Positions 17,900-26,251 of a DNA stretch of 64,000 nt are shown here, in pieces. How positions within the stretch are numbered: position 1 is the stretch's first letter; every line of letters begins with the position of its first letter. Origin of the DNA: CAILZL01 sp050181835 (GTDB lineage Bacteria; Pseudomonadota; Gammaproteobacteria; Steroidobacterales; Steroidobacteraceae); the NCBI GenBank assembly GCA_050181835.1, contig JBFXCU010000017.1, positions 1 to 64,000 of the forward strand, written 5' to 3'. Position numbers and translations under genes: made by a program. The notes under the pieces were generated by a model. It was given only the letters and a program-made list of their open reading frames with translations. It was not told the DNA's origin and made no database searches.

Positions 17900-18169
17900 A
17901 TGCGATTCGCTACTGGTTTGATGTTCTGTCTCTGTGCTGGCTGTTCAACGGCATGGGCGGCAGATGCTAATGCGGGCAAAGTGCTGGCGCAGGCAAAGTG
18001 CGCCAACTGTCACGAACCGGCTGACTGGCAAGGTGAAACCGCCAGTAGTCTTGAATCGTTGATCAAAGACGTGGTGTCCGGCAAAGTAAAACACAGCAAA
18101 ACCACAGTGCAACTTAGCGCGACAGAAATCGCCGACATTGCGGCTTATTGGCTCGCAGGTAAGAAGTAA
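17900..18169 (+). CDS. Small periplasmic c-type cytochrome with no Met ligand
   Basis: The 89-residue protein has a signal peptide (cleavage near AWA-AD) and one haem motif, CANCH, soon after it. It is short for a class I cytochrome c, and its mature part contains no Met. The usual sixth haem ligand is therefore missing; the only other His is in KVKHSK, about 30 residues later, and could serve instead. I chose the ATG at 17900 because GAGGGGAG precedes it; a GTG at 17885 is possible. Its role is unknown. It sits between coaX and the SPOR gene, where this gene is not standard. Confidence 0.75.
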   Translation: MRFATGLMFCLCAGCSTAWAADANAGKVLAQAKCANCHEPADWQGETASSLESLIKDVVSGKVKHSKTTVQLSATEIADIAAYWLAGKK

Positions 18170-18179
18170 CTCATCCATC

Positions 18180-18884
18180 ATGCGCACCCTTGCACTACTG
18201 CTGATACTGGCCAATGTTGGCATTTACTTCTGGACGCACTACGTTGATGTACCGGAAGCCATGCTCAGTAGCAACGATGTGATCGTCACTGCCAATCGCG
18301 CCCCGCCGTTGTTGCTAGCCCGCGAACGCACCGAACAACCAGCGGAGGTAACTGCGCAGATCAGTAGTGAATTAAGCTGCATCAGTGTCGGCCCCTTCGC
18401 TGCCGCCGAACAAGCCTCCGTGCTTGCACAGCGATTGCGAGCGGCAGATTTCAGCAGTAGTGAGCGTGTCGCAGCGGGAGAGGTGTTCGCGGGGTATTGG
18501 GTTAGTTTGCAAGATTTTGCCAGCAAAGAAGCGGCAGAGCAGGTGCTAACCCGCCTGCATGCCAGTGGTGTCACAGATGCCTATATCCTGAATGACGAGC
18601 AGGCGCCCAACGTGCTGTCACTGGGATTGTTCACTGAACGGTCGCGCGCCGAAAAACGTCGCACTGATATTGCCAAACTAGGGTTTGAACCAGTAATCAA
18701 GGAGCGTACTCGCATGGGCGAAGCTCACTGGTTGGATATCAACTTACAAGAACCAGGACAAGTGCTGGATCCGACGCTACTGCAAGCGGATTCTGCAGGC
18801 ATTCTGCGTTTGGAAACCCGACCTTGCCCTGTGGCCGCAGTGGTGGCACATCAGTCATCCTCCACGACCAAGGCTCTTGAGTGA
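18180..18884 (+). CDS. SPOR-domain membrane protein
   Basis: SPOR domains bind glycan strands stripped of peptides at the division septum. The 234-residue protein has one N-terminal transmembrane helix (RTLALLLILANVGIYFW, residues 2-18), a periplasmic linker, then a SPOR-like repeat (about 60-170) with ISVGPFAAAEQASVLAQRL, YWVSLQDFASKEAAEQVL and LSLGLFTERSRAEKR. The start at 18180 gives a clean membrane anchor. The birA-coaX-SPOR-tRNA order is conserved in pseudomonads and relatives. Its precise role is not known. Confidence 0.85.
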   Translation: MRTLALLLILANVGIYFWTHYVDVPEAMLSSNDVIVTANRAPPLLLARERTEQPAEVTAQISSELSCISVGPFAAAEQASVLAQRLRAADFSSSERVAAGEVFAGYWVSLQDFASKEAAEQVLTRLHASGVTDAYILNDEQAPNVLSLGLFTERSRAEKRRTDIAKLGFEPVIKERTRMGEAHWLDINLQEPGQVLDPTLLQADSAGILRLETRPCPVAAVVAHQSSSTTKALE

Positions 18885-18910
18885 AAAGCTCGCCTCATCC
18901 ATATTTTGGC

Positions 18911-18939
18911 GTGAATTATCCTGTCTGACCCGCTACAAT
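18911..18939 (+). promoter_or_regulatory. tRNA-Thr promoter with GC-rich discriminator
   Basis: GTGAAT (18911-18916) and TACAAT (18934-18939) are 17 bp apart, with a CGCGCCCCC discriminator after the -10. A GC-rich discriminator is the hallmark of stringently controlled stable-RNA promoters. Transcription would start about 50 nt before the tRNA. Confidence 0.55.
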
Positions 18940-18996
18940 CGCGCCCCCAGCAATCTGAGCTGGGCTGGAACACTCATTGATATCCAGTTTCGGTAA

Positions 18997-19072
18997 GCCG
19001 GCTTAGCACAGTTGGTAGTGCACCTGATTTGTAATCAGGGGGTCGTGGGTTCGAATCCTACAGCCGGCACCA
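18997..19072 (+). tRNA. tRNA-Thr (anticodon TGT)
   Basis: Acceptor GCCGGCT pairs with AGCCGGC, discriminator A, encoded CCA at 19070-19072. Anticodon TGT at 19030-19032 in a TTTGTAA loop. In E. coli the equivalent gene (thrU) opens the thrU-tyrU-glyT-thrT-tufB operon; here integrase remains follow instead, so the tRNA 3' end is a probable attachment site. Confidence 0.98.
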
Positions 19073-19176
19073 TTTAAGTATTCAAGAACGTCCTAAGACG
19101 TCCAAAAATCCCTATAAAACAAGCTTAAAATAACGATTTATCGTCTCAGGGTGTCCCGCTCTGTCCGTTGACGTCG

Positions 19177-19235
19177 TACCCACAATGTGGGTATATCTGT
19201 GGGTACAGGGGCAAATTCAAGGAGTCGTACCCACA
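19177..19235. repeat. Four TACCCACA repeats before the integrase remnant
   Basis: TACCCACA occurs at 19177-19184 and 19228-19235, and its complement TGTGGGTA at 19186-19193 and 19198-19205. The first pair forms the palindrome TACCCACA-A-TGTGGGTA, and both forward copies are preceded by TCG. The placement between tRNA-Thr and integrase suggests arm-type integrase or excisionase sites, or an operator of the former element. Confidence 0.6.
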
Positions 19236-19842
19236 CGCTGAGCGACAAGCCGTAGGAGCGACCTTACAGGCTGGCTGACGGTCAAGGTTTAACCCTTTTG
19301 GTTAATCCCAATGGGCACTGTGGCGTTTCAAGTATCGCCATGAAGGGCGAGAGAAGATGCTCGCGTTTGGCGGCTATCCCGACCCCAGCGGCACTCGTCA
19401 GGCTGAAAAGGTAGCACGCAGCAATACATTCGAGGCGGTTGCGTGTGAATGGTTGGTGTTGCAAGAAAAACAGCTGGCAGCCGCAACCTACGACAAGATC
19501 ACCGCCGCTGAAGTACTCAAGGTGCTAGCGCATTGAGGGAGGCGGCCTGCACGAAACTGCTCACCGTACCCGGCAACGAATTAGCCAAGTGTGTAGGTAT
19601 GCGGTAATTGCTGAGCGAGTCGAGCACGATGTGATTTTGAACCTGCGCGATGCATTGGCAACCGTAGTGACGACGCGTCACGCGTCACTCACCGATCCCG
19701 CGAAAATCAGTGAGCTGTTGCGATCAATTGAAGGCTACAACGGTCAGGTCACGACTTGGTACGTCTTCCGCATTTGATTGAGTTACAGCTTGCGCATGCG
19801 GAACGAAATGCTGTTCGCGCTGCCTATAACAAAACACAATAG
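19235..19842 (+). pseudogene. Decayed P4-type tyrosine integrase
   Basis: Conceptual translation shows shattered pieces of a P4-family site-specific integrase in the correct order. First comes the N-terminal DUF4102 part: SDKP, stop at 19253, then ERPYRLADGQGLTLLVNPNG. A frameshift near 19305-19312 leads into LWRFKYRHEGREKMLAFGGY. A deletion then joins to AEKVARSNTFEAVACEWL and a stop at about 19536. The core-binding part follows in another frame (CRYAVIAERVEHDV, HASLTDPAKISELLRSIEGY, to about 19765). Last is the C-terminal catalytic end LIELQLAHAERNAVRAAYNK, with a TAG at 19840-19842. The RHRY catalytic middle is deleted, so it cannot be active. The fall of the gene beside tRNA-Thr records a lost integrative element. 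Confidence 0.85.
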
Positions 19843-19918
19843 CTGCCTGAAAGACGCAAGATAGCGTAACCAAGTGGTGTCACGCTTGATGGCAACTGTT
19901 GCAATGAGTTGCCGATAT

Positions 19919-22573
19919 CTATGTAGAGTCACTTACGTTATTGGAATGCGTTAATAGTTGCCGGTCACGACCCAGTAGTGTTGCTGGCAGGCGGAAGGCG
20001 CTGGTGAGTGATATCAGTAGTGTGGCCAAGTACGGTAGTGACTGGATAATGAGAACAATAATCCACACTGACATGTCCATGCCACTGAAGGAATTGGCTG
20101 TGTAGGCGGTACCCGCTGCACAAGCCCACAGCAACAGCATGAGTAGCGTTTCCTCGCGCGCGGCGCTGATAGCCGCCCATAATCCATGCGGACGTACGAG
20201 CTTGGGAGTACGGAAGAAAGGTTCGTTGCTCGTTACCAATCCCTTCAGCACCGCAAGGCCGATGGTGTGTGAGAGGGCCAGTCCGGCAATGGCTGCCGCG
20301 ATAGTTTGCCGCAAGTTGGCACCCACGCGGGTGATATACAGATGAATCATTTTCATGAGTTTGAACGCAAACAAGGTCAGTGGTAACACTGAGAAGGCCA
20401 GTAGTGGCGGATCCAATGCTGTAGCTGGGTCGCCAGAGCTGGTGATCATGGCGAGCGACCATGCAATGGCAGCAGCGGTGAATAGCAAGTTGAAACCATC
20501 TGCCAGCCAAGGTAGCCAACCCGCCAGAAAGTGATAGCGTTGACCGCCGGTCAGGCCTGCATCACTGCGCACCATGCTGCGCGTGTGGTGACGCAAAATT
20601 TGCATCGCGCCATATGCCCAGCGAAAGCGCTGCTTCTTGAAGTCAATAAAGGTGTCGGGCATGACGCCGCGACCATAGCTACGCGGCAGATAGTGTGCTT
20701 GATAGCCTTTCTGAAAAACACGCAGTCCCAGCTCTGCATCCTCAGTGATACACCATTCAGCCCAGCCTTGCAGTTCATCCAGCAGCGACCGTCGTACTAG
20801 GGTCATGGTGCCATGCTGAATGATGGCGTTGCGCTCATTGCGAGTGATCATGCCAATGTGAAAGAAGCCTTTGTATTCGGCATAACACATGGCTTTGAAG
20901 GCATTATCAGCTTCATCGCGATAATCTTGTGGTGCTTGCACAATGCCCATGTTGGACTCGGCAAAGTTCGGCACCATGTCCTTTAGCCAGTTCAAATCGA
21001 CTTGGTAATCGCTATCAATGACGGCGATGATTTCCGCATCGGCTGCGGTGTTGTGTAACGCGAAGTTAAGTGCCCCAGCCTTGAAGCCGGCCAGTGGGTC
21101 AACGTGGAAAAATTTAAAGCGTTCGCCCAGTTGCAGACAATGTTGTTCAACCGGTCGCCACACGGACTCGTCTTTTGTGTTGTTGTCGATGACCAGCACT
21201 TCGAAGTTAGGATAGTCGAGTGCTGCGACTGCATTCAGTGTTTCGATTAACATGTCTGGCGGTTCGTTATAGGCGGGCACATGCACTGATACTTTGGGTT
21301 GATAGTCCAAGGTGGAATGGCATGACAGACCCGCTGCACGTTGATGGCTAGTTACCCAATGCGCTTCTGCCCATTCATACGCTTCAGCCAGCAGTACCGC
21401 GATCACGCCCAGCATGCCTAGAATCAGCAAAAAACCCACCGCTACAGTTGTTACGGTCAGATATTGCTGTGAATAGTCGTACACAATCCAGACCGTCACG
21501 GTGGCAACGCCATAAACCACGATTGCCAGAAAGCTACGACCACGATTGCGCAGCGAGCGACTGTTAATGAAGAACACGCCGAGTAGCAGTGCTGAGATTA
21601 CTACCGAGATGGCAGCTAGGGTGTGCCATTCCGGTACCCGCACGATAGGGTCAATGAATTCAAATTTGGCTTGGCGTTCTTCGTCATAAACGCCCCAGTA
21701 TGCCCCGACACCGCGTTCGCCGGCGTCGTTCTTCCAGGTTTGGTCAAAGGCTTCCATGATGTAAAACAGATAGCCTTCATGTTTCGAGCGCGCCAGAAAA
21801 CGCCGTAGAAACAGCGCTTCGTTGGATTGAGAGGGGACGGCATTACCGCGAGTACGACCTTCGGAAGGCCAGCCCACTTCGCCGATAATGATGGGTTTGT
21901 TGGGGAATACCCGGCGCAGTAAATCCATGCGATTTACAACATGATCCACGGCCGCTTCGACATTGATGCCTTCCCAATACGGCAGCATGTGTACCATGAT
22001 GAAGTCCACGTGATCAGCCAGTTCGGGATTGGCTACCCATACGTTCCAGGGCTCGGCGGTACTCACTGGAATGTCGGTTTGCTCACGTACTAGGTCCAGA
22101 TACGGGATGAGTTCATCGCGGGTCATGTCGCCGCGTAGAATTACCTCATTACCGACTACCAATCGAATGACGTTCTTGGGCTTGCTGGCAGCGATGCTTA
22201 GCAGCGAGCTGATTTCACGGTCATTCTTGTCTAGGTCGCGATCCAGCCATGCGCCTACTGTCACATTGAGATGGCGTGCCGCTGCCAAGCGTGGAACTTC
22301 GGAGAAGGGCTCGAGGGCTGAATAGATGCGCACTGCGCGCGCCTTGCCTTCCAGCAAGGCGAGATCGGCGTCAATTTCTTGCAGTGTCGGTTCTTCATGC
22401 CTGATCGGACTTTTGCCGCTGTGGTATGGCGAAAAGGCGAAGCCACCATTGTCGATGCGGTGCGGCCATGCAGGCTCTTCGGTAGGACGATTGAAATACG
22501 CCCACAGACCAAAGGTCAGCAGTGCGAATATCGCTGCCACCAGAAAACTTGAGAGTCGGTTGTGTGCGTTCAT
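19919..22573 (-). CDS. Membrane GH17-GT2 beta-glucan synthase/transglycosylase (NdvB-like)
   Basis: The 884-residue protein fuses two enzymes across the inner membrane. After a transmembrane helix (about 9-27), residues 35-315 form a GH17 domain with general acid Glu143 (VVGNEV) and nucleophile Glu232 (IIGEVGWPSEG). Three membrane helices (about 315-400) lead to a cytoplasmic family 2 glycosyltransferase with DNNT, DSD (520-522), TED (610-612) and QRFRW (648-652), the full processive-synthase set. More membrane helices follow. In Pseudomonas NdvB-type proteins this layout makes and rearranges beta-1,3-glucans, and NdvB is linked to periplasmic glucans and biofilm antibiotic tolerance. All key residues are present. 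No other glucan genes are nearby, and the gene follows the dead integrase. Confidence 0.85.
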   Translation of the reverse strand: MNAHNRLSSFLVAAIFALLTFGLWAYFNRPTEEPAWPHRIDNGGFAFSPYHSGKSPIRHEEPTLQEIDADLALLEGKARAVRIYSALEPFSEVPRLAAARHLNVTVGAWLDRDLDKNDREISSLLSIAASKPKNVIRLVVGNEVILRGDMTRDELIPYLDLVREQTDIPVSTAEPWNVWVANPELADHVDFIMVHMLPYWEGINVEAAVDHVVNRMDLLRRVFPNKPIIIGEVGWPSEGRTRGNAVPSQSNEALFLRRFLARSKHEGYLFYIMEAFDQTWKNDAGERGVGAYWGVYDEERQAKFEFIDPIVRVPEWHTLAAISVVISALLLGVFFINSRSLRNRGRSFLAIVVYGVATVTVWIVYDYSQQYLTVTTVAVGFLLILGMLGVIAVLLAEAYEWAEAHWVTSHQRAAGLSCHSTLDYQPKVSVHVPAYNEPPDMLIETLNAVAALDYPNFEVLVIDNNTKDESVWRPVEQHCLQLGERFKFFHVDPLAGFKAGALNFALHNTAADAEIIAVIDSDYQVDLNWLKDMVPNFAESNMGIVQAPQDYRDEADNAFKAMCYAEYKGFFHIGMITRNERNAIIQHGTMTLVRRSLLDELQGWAEWCITEDAELGLRVFQKGYQAHYLPRSYGRGVMPDTFIDFKKQRFRWAYGAMQILRHHTRSMVRSDAGLTGGQRYHFLAGWLPWLADGFNLLFTAAAIAWSLAMITSSGDPATALDPPLLAFSVLPLTLFAFKLMKMIHLYITRVGANLRQTIAAAIAGLALSHTIGLAVLKGLVTSNEPFFRTPKLVRPHGLWAAISAAREETLLMLLLWACAAGTAYTANSFSGMDMSVWIIVLIIQSLPYLATLLISLTSAFRLPATLLGRDRQLLTHSNNVSDST

Positions 22574-22763
22574 GCGTGAAACAGTTGAGCGCTACTCTTG
22601 CTGCAGATGCAGCTTGCACGAGTTACTGCGCAGCGGTGAAGTGTACGCCAAGCACGTCAGATTCGCTGCTTAAAAAGTGTTCGGAATAACCAGATCATCT
22701 GGGCCGCCAGCACAGAATGGTGTGACCATAGTCATGCTGGCTTTTATCGGAATAAAGCGGTGG

Positions 22764-23633
22764 TTATTTCTTTTTAGCCTTGCCGTCTTTCTTCTCATCC
22801 TTGTCGGTGGGGGCGATGGATTCCAGTAGCTTGGTATCCAAGTCGGTCAGTGCAGGCAGATCCTGTTCATCTTTCACCAATGGCTTGAGCTGTGTGTGTA
22901 ATTTGCTGCTCAATTCATGCAACTCGCGATGCTGGGCGGCGAGCTTGAGGCTGTTATCACGCACTTCGCGTAACTCGGTCAGTTCCTTGTCTTGATCCTG
23001 CTTTTCCTTGCGTAGCGCGTTGAAGCTGGTTTCGATTTTTTTACGCGTATCGGCTTCATCCTGCTTTTCTTTTTTCAGGGATTTTAGTTTTTTTACGACG
23101 TTTTCTGGCGTGTCTGCTAACGCGGTATTGATTACCTTGAGTGCTTTGTCTTTTTCAGCTACTTGACTTTTCAGTTGCTGAATTTCTTTGGTAACTGCGG
23201 CACGCTCTGCGGCCATTTGCGGTGCTACGCGTTCTTGTTTGGCAATGATGTCAGCCGCAGCGGCTTCTGCCACGGTTTGTGCCCGCTGGCTGGCTGCCAC
23301 TTTGCGTTCCATCTCCAGAATGGATTGACGTGCTTGTTCGCGGGCGGCGATCACGCTGGCATCCGCATCCTTTACTTTTTTAAGGGCGGCATCCAGTGCG
23401 GCTTTTAGTTCATCTTGATCGCAGTTGGGATCCAGATTCAAAGCTTCTGCGGCCGTTCGCATCAACATCTGCTTACTAACCGCTAGGTCTTTCCAAACTT
23501 TTAACTGGAGCTCAAAATCTGCCGGAACCACGCCTACACCTTTGTCTATCAAAATACGGGGGCGCGGATTGTAGTCGAAAATCCAGAAAATTGTGCTCAA
23601 ATGGTAGATTGAGAGTTTGTAGGAGATAGGCAT
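22764..23633 (-). CDS. Long coiled-coil protein, unknown function
   Basis: I do not recognise a family. Up to 289 residues, mostly Lys/Glu/Ala/Gln with long heptad-like stretches from about 65 to 255 (KKVKDADASVIAAREQARQS, KEIQQLKSQVAEKDKAL, KSLKKEKQDEADTRKKIETS), so an extended coiled coil is near certain. It ends in a basic GKAKKK tail and has no Cys. The start is uncertain: the first ~30 residues (MPISYKLSIYHLSTIFW...) look non-coding, and GTG codons near GVGVVPADFELQ would give a shorter, more plausible protein of about 258 residues. No signal peptide is seen, so it is probably cytoplasmic. Confidence 0.6.
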   Translation of the reverse strand: MPISYKLSIYHLSTIFWIFDYNPRPRILIDKGVGVVPADFELQLKVWKDLAVSKQMLMRTAAEALNLDPNCDQDELKAALDAALKKVKDADASVIAAREQARQSILEMERKVAASQRAQTVAEAAAADIIAKQERVAPQMAAERAAVTKEIQQLKSQVAEKDKALKVINTALADTPENVVKKLKSLKKEKQDEADTRKKIETSFNALRKEKQDQDKELTELREVRDNSLKLAAQHRELHELSSKLHTQLKPLVKDEQDLPALTDLDTKLLESIAPTDKDEKKDGKAKKK

Positions 23634-23705
23634 GGGCTTGAAAACTGGTGCAGCAGGGGCTGCGATGACGTTGCCCGGATCTCACGACGGGGTAGGTGAC
23701 GAGTT

Positions 23706-24158
23706 GTGGGCTTGCCAACTCGCCTAGTACTGGACACCAATGTGGTGCTCGATTGGCTAGTATTTGCCGCGACTAGTCTGGATCCGCTGGCGGCTGCGGT
23801 AGCGACAGGCAGAGTAAGAGTACTGACCCACCTGCCCGCGCTGGATGAGTTGCAGCGGGTATTGGGCTATCCGGTGCTCAAACTTGAGCCGATCCGACAG
23901 TCGGCCATTCTGGTTCAGTATCGATCACAAACCTGTCCCGCCACCCTGCCGACCGGGTTTGCAGTCAATAATTTATTGTTGCCTGGCGGTTTTCCGCGCT
24001 GCCGTGATGTGGACGACCAGCCGTTTTTGGCGTTGGCGTTTCACGCACACGCCACCTTGGTGTCGCGTGATCGTCAGTTGTTGCGGTTGGCGCGTCGTGT
24101 TGCCCCATTCGGTCTACAGATCATGAGCGTCGAGCAATTGCTGGACAGTGCGGCCTAG
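23706..24158 (+). CDS. PIN-domain putative ribonuclease (COG1569 type)
   Basis: PIN domains are Mg-dependent RNases, often toxins of toxin-antitoxin pairs. The 150-residue protein has the acidic residues of the fold: Asp in RLVLDTNVVLDWL near 10, a middle acidic residue in LDELQRVLGY, Asp in RDVDDQPFLALAF near 102, and Asp in TLVSRDRQLL near 121. It starts with GTG. No small antitoxin gene lies upstream or downstream, so it is an orphan or a non-toxin member. arfB converges from the other side, 12 bp away. Confidence 0.75.
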   Translation: MGLPTRLVLDTNVVLDWLVFAATSLDPLAAAVATGRVRVLTHLPALDELQRVLGYPVLKLEPIRQSAILVQYRSQTCPATLPTGFAVNNLLLPGGFPRCRDVDDQPFLALAFHAHATLVSRDRQLLRLARRVAPFGLQIMSVEQLLDSAA

Positions 24159-24170
24159 GGAGAGTGGTAG

Positions 24171-24614
24171 TCACTCATCGTGACGGGTGACTTTGCGTCG
24201 TAGCTGCTTGTGTTGAGCGCGTTGTTGCTTGCCATCCAGACGGCGTAATTTGGATGCCTTGGTGGGTTTGGTTGCGCGCCGTAGCTTGGGTGTGATGCGT
24301 GCTTCGGCAACCAAATGTAGTAAGCGCTCCAGTGCATCACGTTTGTTTTGTTCTTGCGTGCGTAGTCGTTGCGCAGTGAGGCCGAGGATGCCCTCATTAT
24401 TCAAGCGTCGGCCAGCGAGGATTTTTAATCGTGCCTTGACTGGTGCGCTCAGCTCGCAGGCTTGCAGGTCACAACTGAGTTGTACGGCAGTGGATACTTT
24501 GTTGACGTTCTGACCACCGGGGCCGCTGCTGCGAATCATGCGTAATTGCAGCGCGGTTTCGGGCACGCCCAGTTGGGCTAATTCCGCGAACGCATCAGCG
24601 GCAATACTGCTCAT
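24171..24614 (-). CDS. arfB: Alternative ribosome-rescue factor ArfB
   Basis: ArfB (YaeJ) hydrolyses peptidyl-tRNA on ribosomes stalled without a stop codon. The 147-residue protein has the release-factor catalytic GGQ in IRSSGPGGQNVNKVSTAVQL (about 28-47), lacks the codon-reading domain, and has the basic C-terminal tail (KPTKASKLRRLDGKQQRAQHKQLRRK) that enters the mRNA channel. Its ATG overlaps the stop of the upstream mscS-type gene by 4 nt. Confidence 0.93.
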   Translation of the reverse strand: MSSIAADAFAELAQLGVPETALQLRMIRSSGPGGQNVNKVSTAVQLSCDLQACELSAPVKARLKILAGRRLNNEGILGLTAQRLRTQEQNKRDALERLLHLVAEARITPKLRRATKPTKASKLRRLDGKQQRAQHKQLRRKVTRHDE

Positions 24615-25921
24615 TGCAGTAATGGGGCAGCGGATTGCAACTTCACCTCATGCTGCGGTACAGGGATGCGAATGCCATGTTGCTGGAACAGTTTCCAGAT
24701 GGCCCGATTGATATCGGAGCGTACATTGTTAACCCCTTCCTGTGGATCGCTGATCCAGAAGCGCAGCTCCAGTTCAAAGCCGTAGTCACCAAAGCTAATC
24801 ATGCGTGATACAGGTTCTGGCTCGCGCAACACGCGGGGATGGTGGTGACTGGCGTTCAGTAGCAAATCTAACGCCTGCTCAGGATCGCTGTCGTAACTGA
24901 CCCGTACGGGCAGTTTCAACCGTACCCGTGGATCGGTGTAGCTCCAGTTAATCACTGGGTTGGTGATAAGGTGCTGATTAGGTACCAGCGTTGCCACGCC
25001 ATCACGATCACGCAGCACGACATAACGGCCGCGCAGTTCTTCTACCCAGCCGAAATTTTCGGTCGTGGTGCCGGTGGTGCCGCTGAAGCTGATTACATCG
25101 CCAGGCTTGATTGAGCGATCCATTAACAGCACGAAGCCGCTCACAAAGTTGGAGGCAATGGCCTGCAAGCCAAAACCCAGACCGATACCAATGGCGCCGG
25201 TCAACACATTGAGCGTGGTCAGATCCAGTCCGGAGGCGTTCAGGCCGAGCAGTATCGACAGCGCAATCAAGGTTGCATGGGTGAATTTGGACAGGCCAAT
25301 GCGCATGCTGATCGCAACACCATTCATTGCCATCAGGCGGCGTTCAATCCAGCGTGCGACCCAGATTGCACCGAGCACGAAAAAACTGACGGTGACGATC
25401 ACCTTGGCCACTGACCAGATGCTGATGCGCACCGAGCCGACTTGAATTGCAGAGGCGTCCAGTGCGCCGACCACCGGCTCGAACCAGCCCAGTACATGTA
25501 ATGACAGACCCAGCCAGATGATCAGGCTGATGGTGTTGCCCCAGCCCTTGATCGGTGCCCGCGACCCTGCCGAGACTCGAAACGTATATACGGCCAGTCG
25601 TACCAGCAGCAGCAAGCCAATAAGTGGAATGCTGGTGTCCAGCAGCTTGGGACTTTCTTTTAGCGCATGGAGAAAGCCGGCACTAGCTGCCGTTAACACC
25701 AAGGCCAGCAGATGTGGTGTCACAATGTATGCCGCTTCCTGCAGGCGGTAACGCAGACCGAACTGGTGGCCGACCCGATGCATGGCGTCAGAGCTGCGAA
25801 TCCAGCGACCTACCGCGACCGCCCCCAAAGTGATGGCGATGAGTACCAGCAGTTGCAGCATGCCTAGGCCACTTGCTAGCTGATCTAGGCTGTTACCGAT
25901 TTTTATCAATAATTGTTGCAT
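24611..25921 (-). CDS. MscS-family mechanosensitive channel
   Basis: MscS channels open under membrane tension to release solutes on hypo-osmotic shock. The 436-residue protein has about six predicted transmembrane segments, including extra N-terminal helices beyond the three of E. coli MscS. The conserved pore-lining TM3 and vestibule are seen in TLNVLTGAIGIGLGFGLQAI, SNFVSGFVLLMDRSIKPGDV and VVLRDRDGVATLVPNQHLI. The soluble C-terminal part ends in a beta/alpha domain. It shares an operon with arfB (overlap) and follows the YdcH-family gene by 18 nt. Confidence 0.92.
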   Translation of the reverse strand: MQQLLIKIGNSLDQLASGLGMLQLLVLIAITLGAVAVGRWIRSSDAMHRVGHQFGLRYRLQEAAYIVTPHLLALVLTAASAGFLHALKESPKLLDTSIPLIGLLLLVRLAVYTFRVSAGSRAPIKGWGNTISLIIWLGLSLHVLGWFEPVVGALDASAIQVGSVRISIWSVAKVIVTVSFFVLGAIWVARWIERRLMAMNGVAISMRIGLSKFTHATLIALSILLGLNASGLDLTTLNVLTGAIGIGLGFGLQAIASNFVSGFVLLMDRSIKPGDVISFSGTTGTTTENFGWVEELRGRYVVLRDRDGVATLVPNQHLITNPVINWSYTDPRVRLKLPVRVSYDSDPEQALDLLLNASHHHPRVLREPEPVSRMISFGDYGFELELRFWISDPQEGVNNVRSDINRAIWKLFQQHGIRIPVPQHEVKLQSAAPLLQ

Positions 25922-25939
25922 GCAGGGCCAGTCTGAGTG

Positions 25940-26197
25940 TTACGCGTTAAGGTCGGGAATCAATTCGCTTTCCATACGCGCAATTTGATCTTTGACCATT
26001 AGTTTGCGTTTTTTCAGGCGGCGTAATTGCACTTCATTGACGTACAAGTCCATTTGCAGGCGATGAATGACATCGTCCAGATCGCGATGTTCAATGCGCA
26101 ATTCACGCAGCCGCTCCAGACGCTTGAACGTCCGGGTTTCCACATTGGCGGCGTCATCGGCAGAGGGGTCGGTGGTGTCTTCCTGGTCGCTCATCAC
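25940..26197 (-). CDS. DUF465 / YdcH-family protein
   Basis: The family is small, cytoplasmic and of unknown function. The 85-residue protein is alpha-helical: an acidic N-terminal stretch, then FKRLERLRELRIEHRDLDDVI and VNEVQLRRLKKRKLMVKDQI, the shared YdcH pattern with HxxLD and KRKLxxKD. Either of two adjacent ATGs may start it. It sits 18 nt before the mscS gene, in the cysQ-DUF3301-ydcH-mscS-arfB row. Confidence 0.82.
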   Translation of the reverse strand: MMSDQEDTTDPSADDAANVETRTFKRLERLRELRIEHRDLDDVIHRLQMDLYVNEVQLRRLKKRKLMVKDQIARMESELIPDLNA

Positions 26198-26251
26198 TAC
26201 TGCTCAACAAAGTACGCGTACTGTACCCAATTTGCGGATCGGAGTGGCCGC

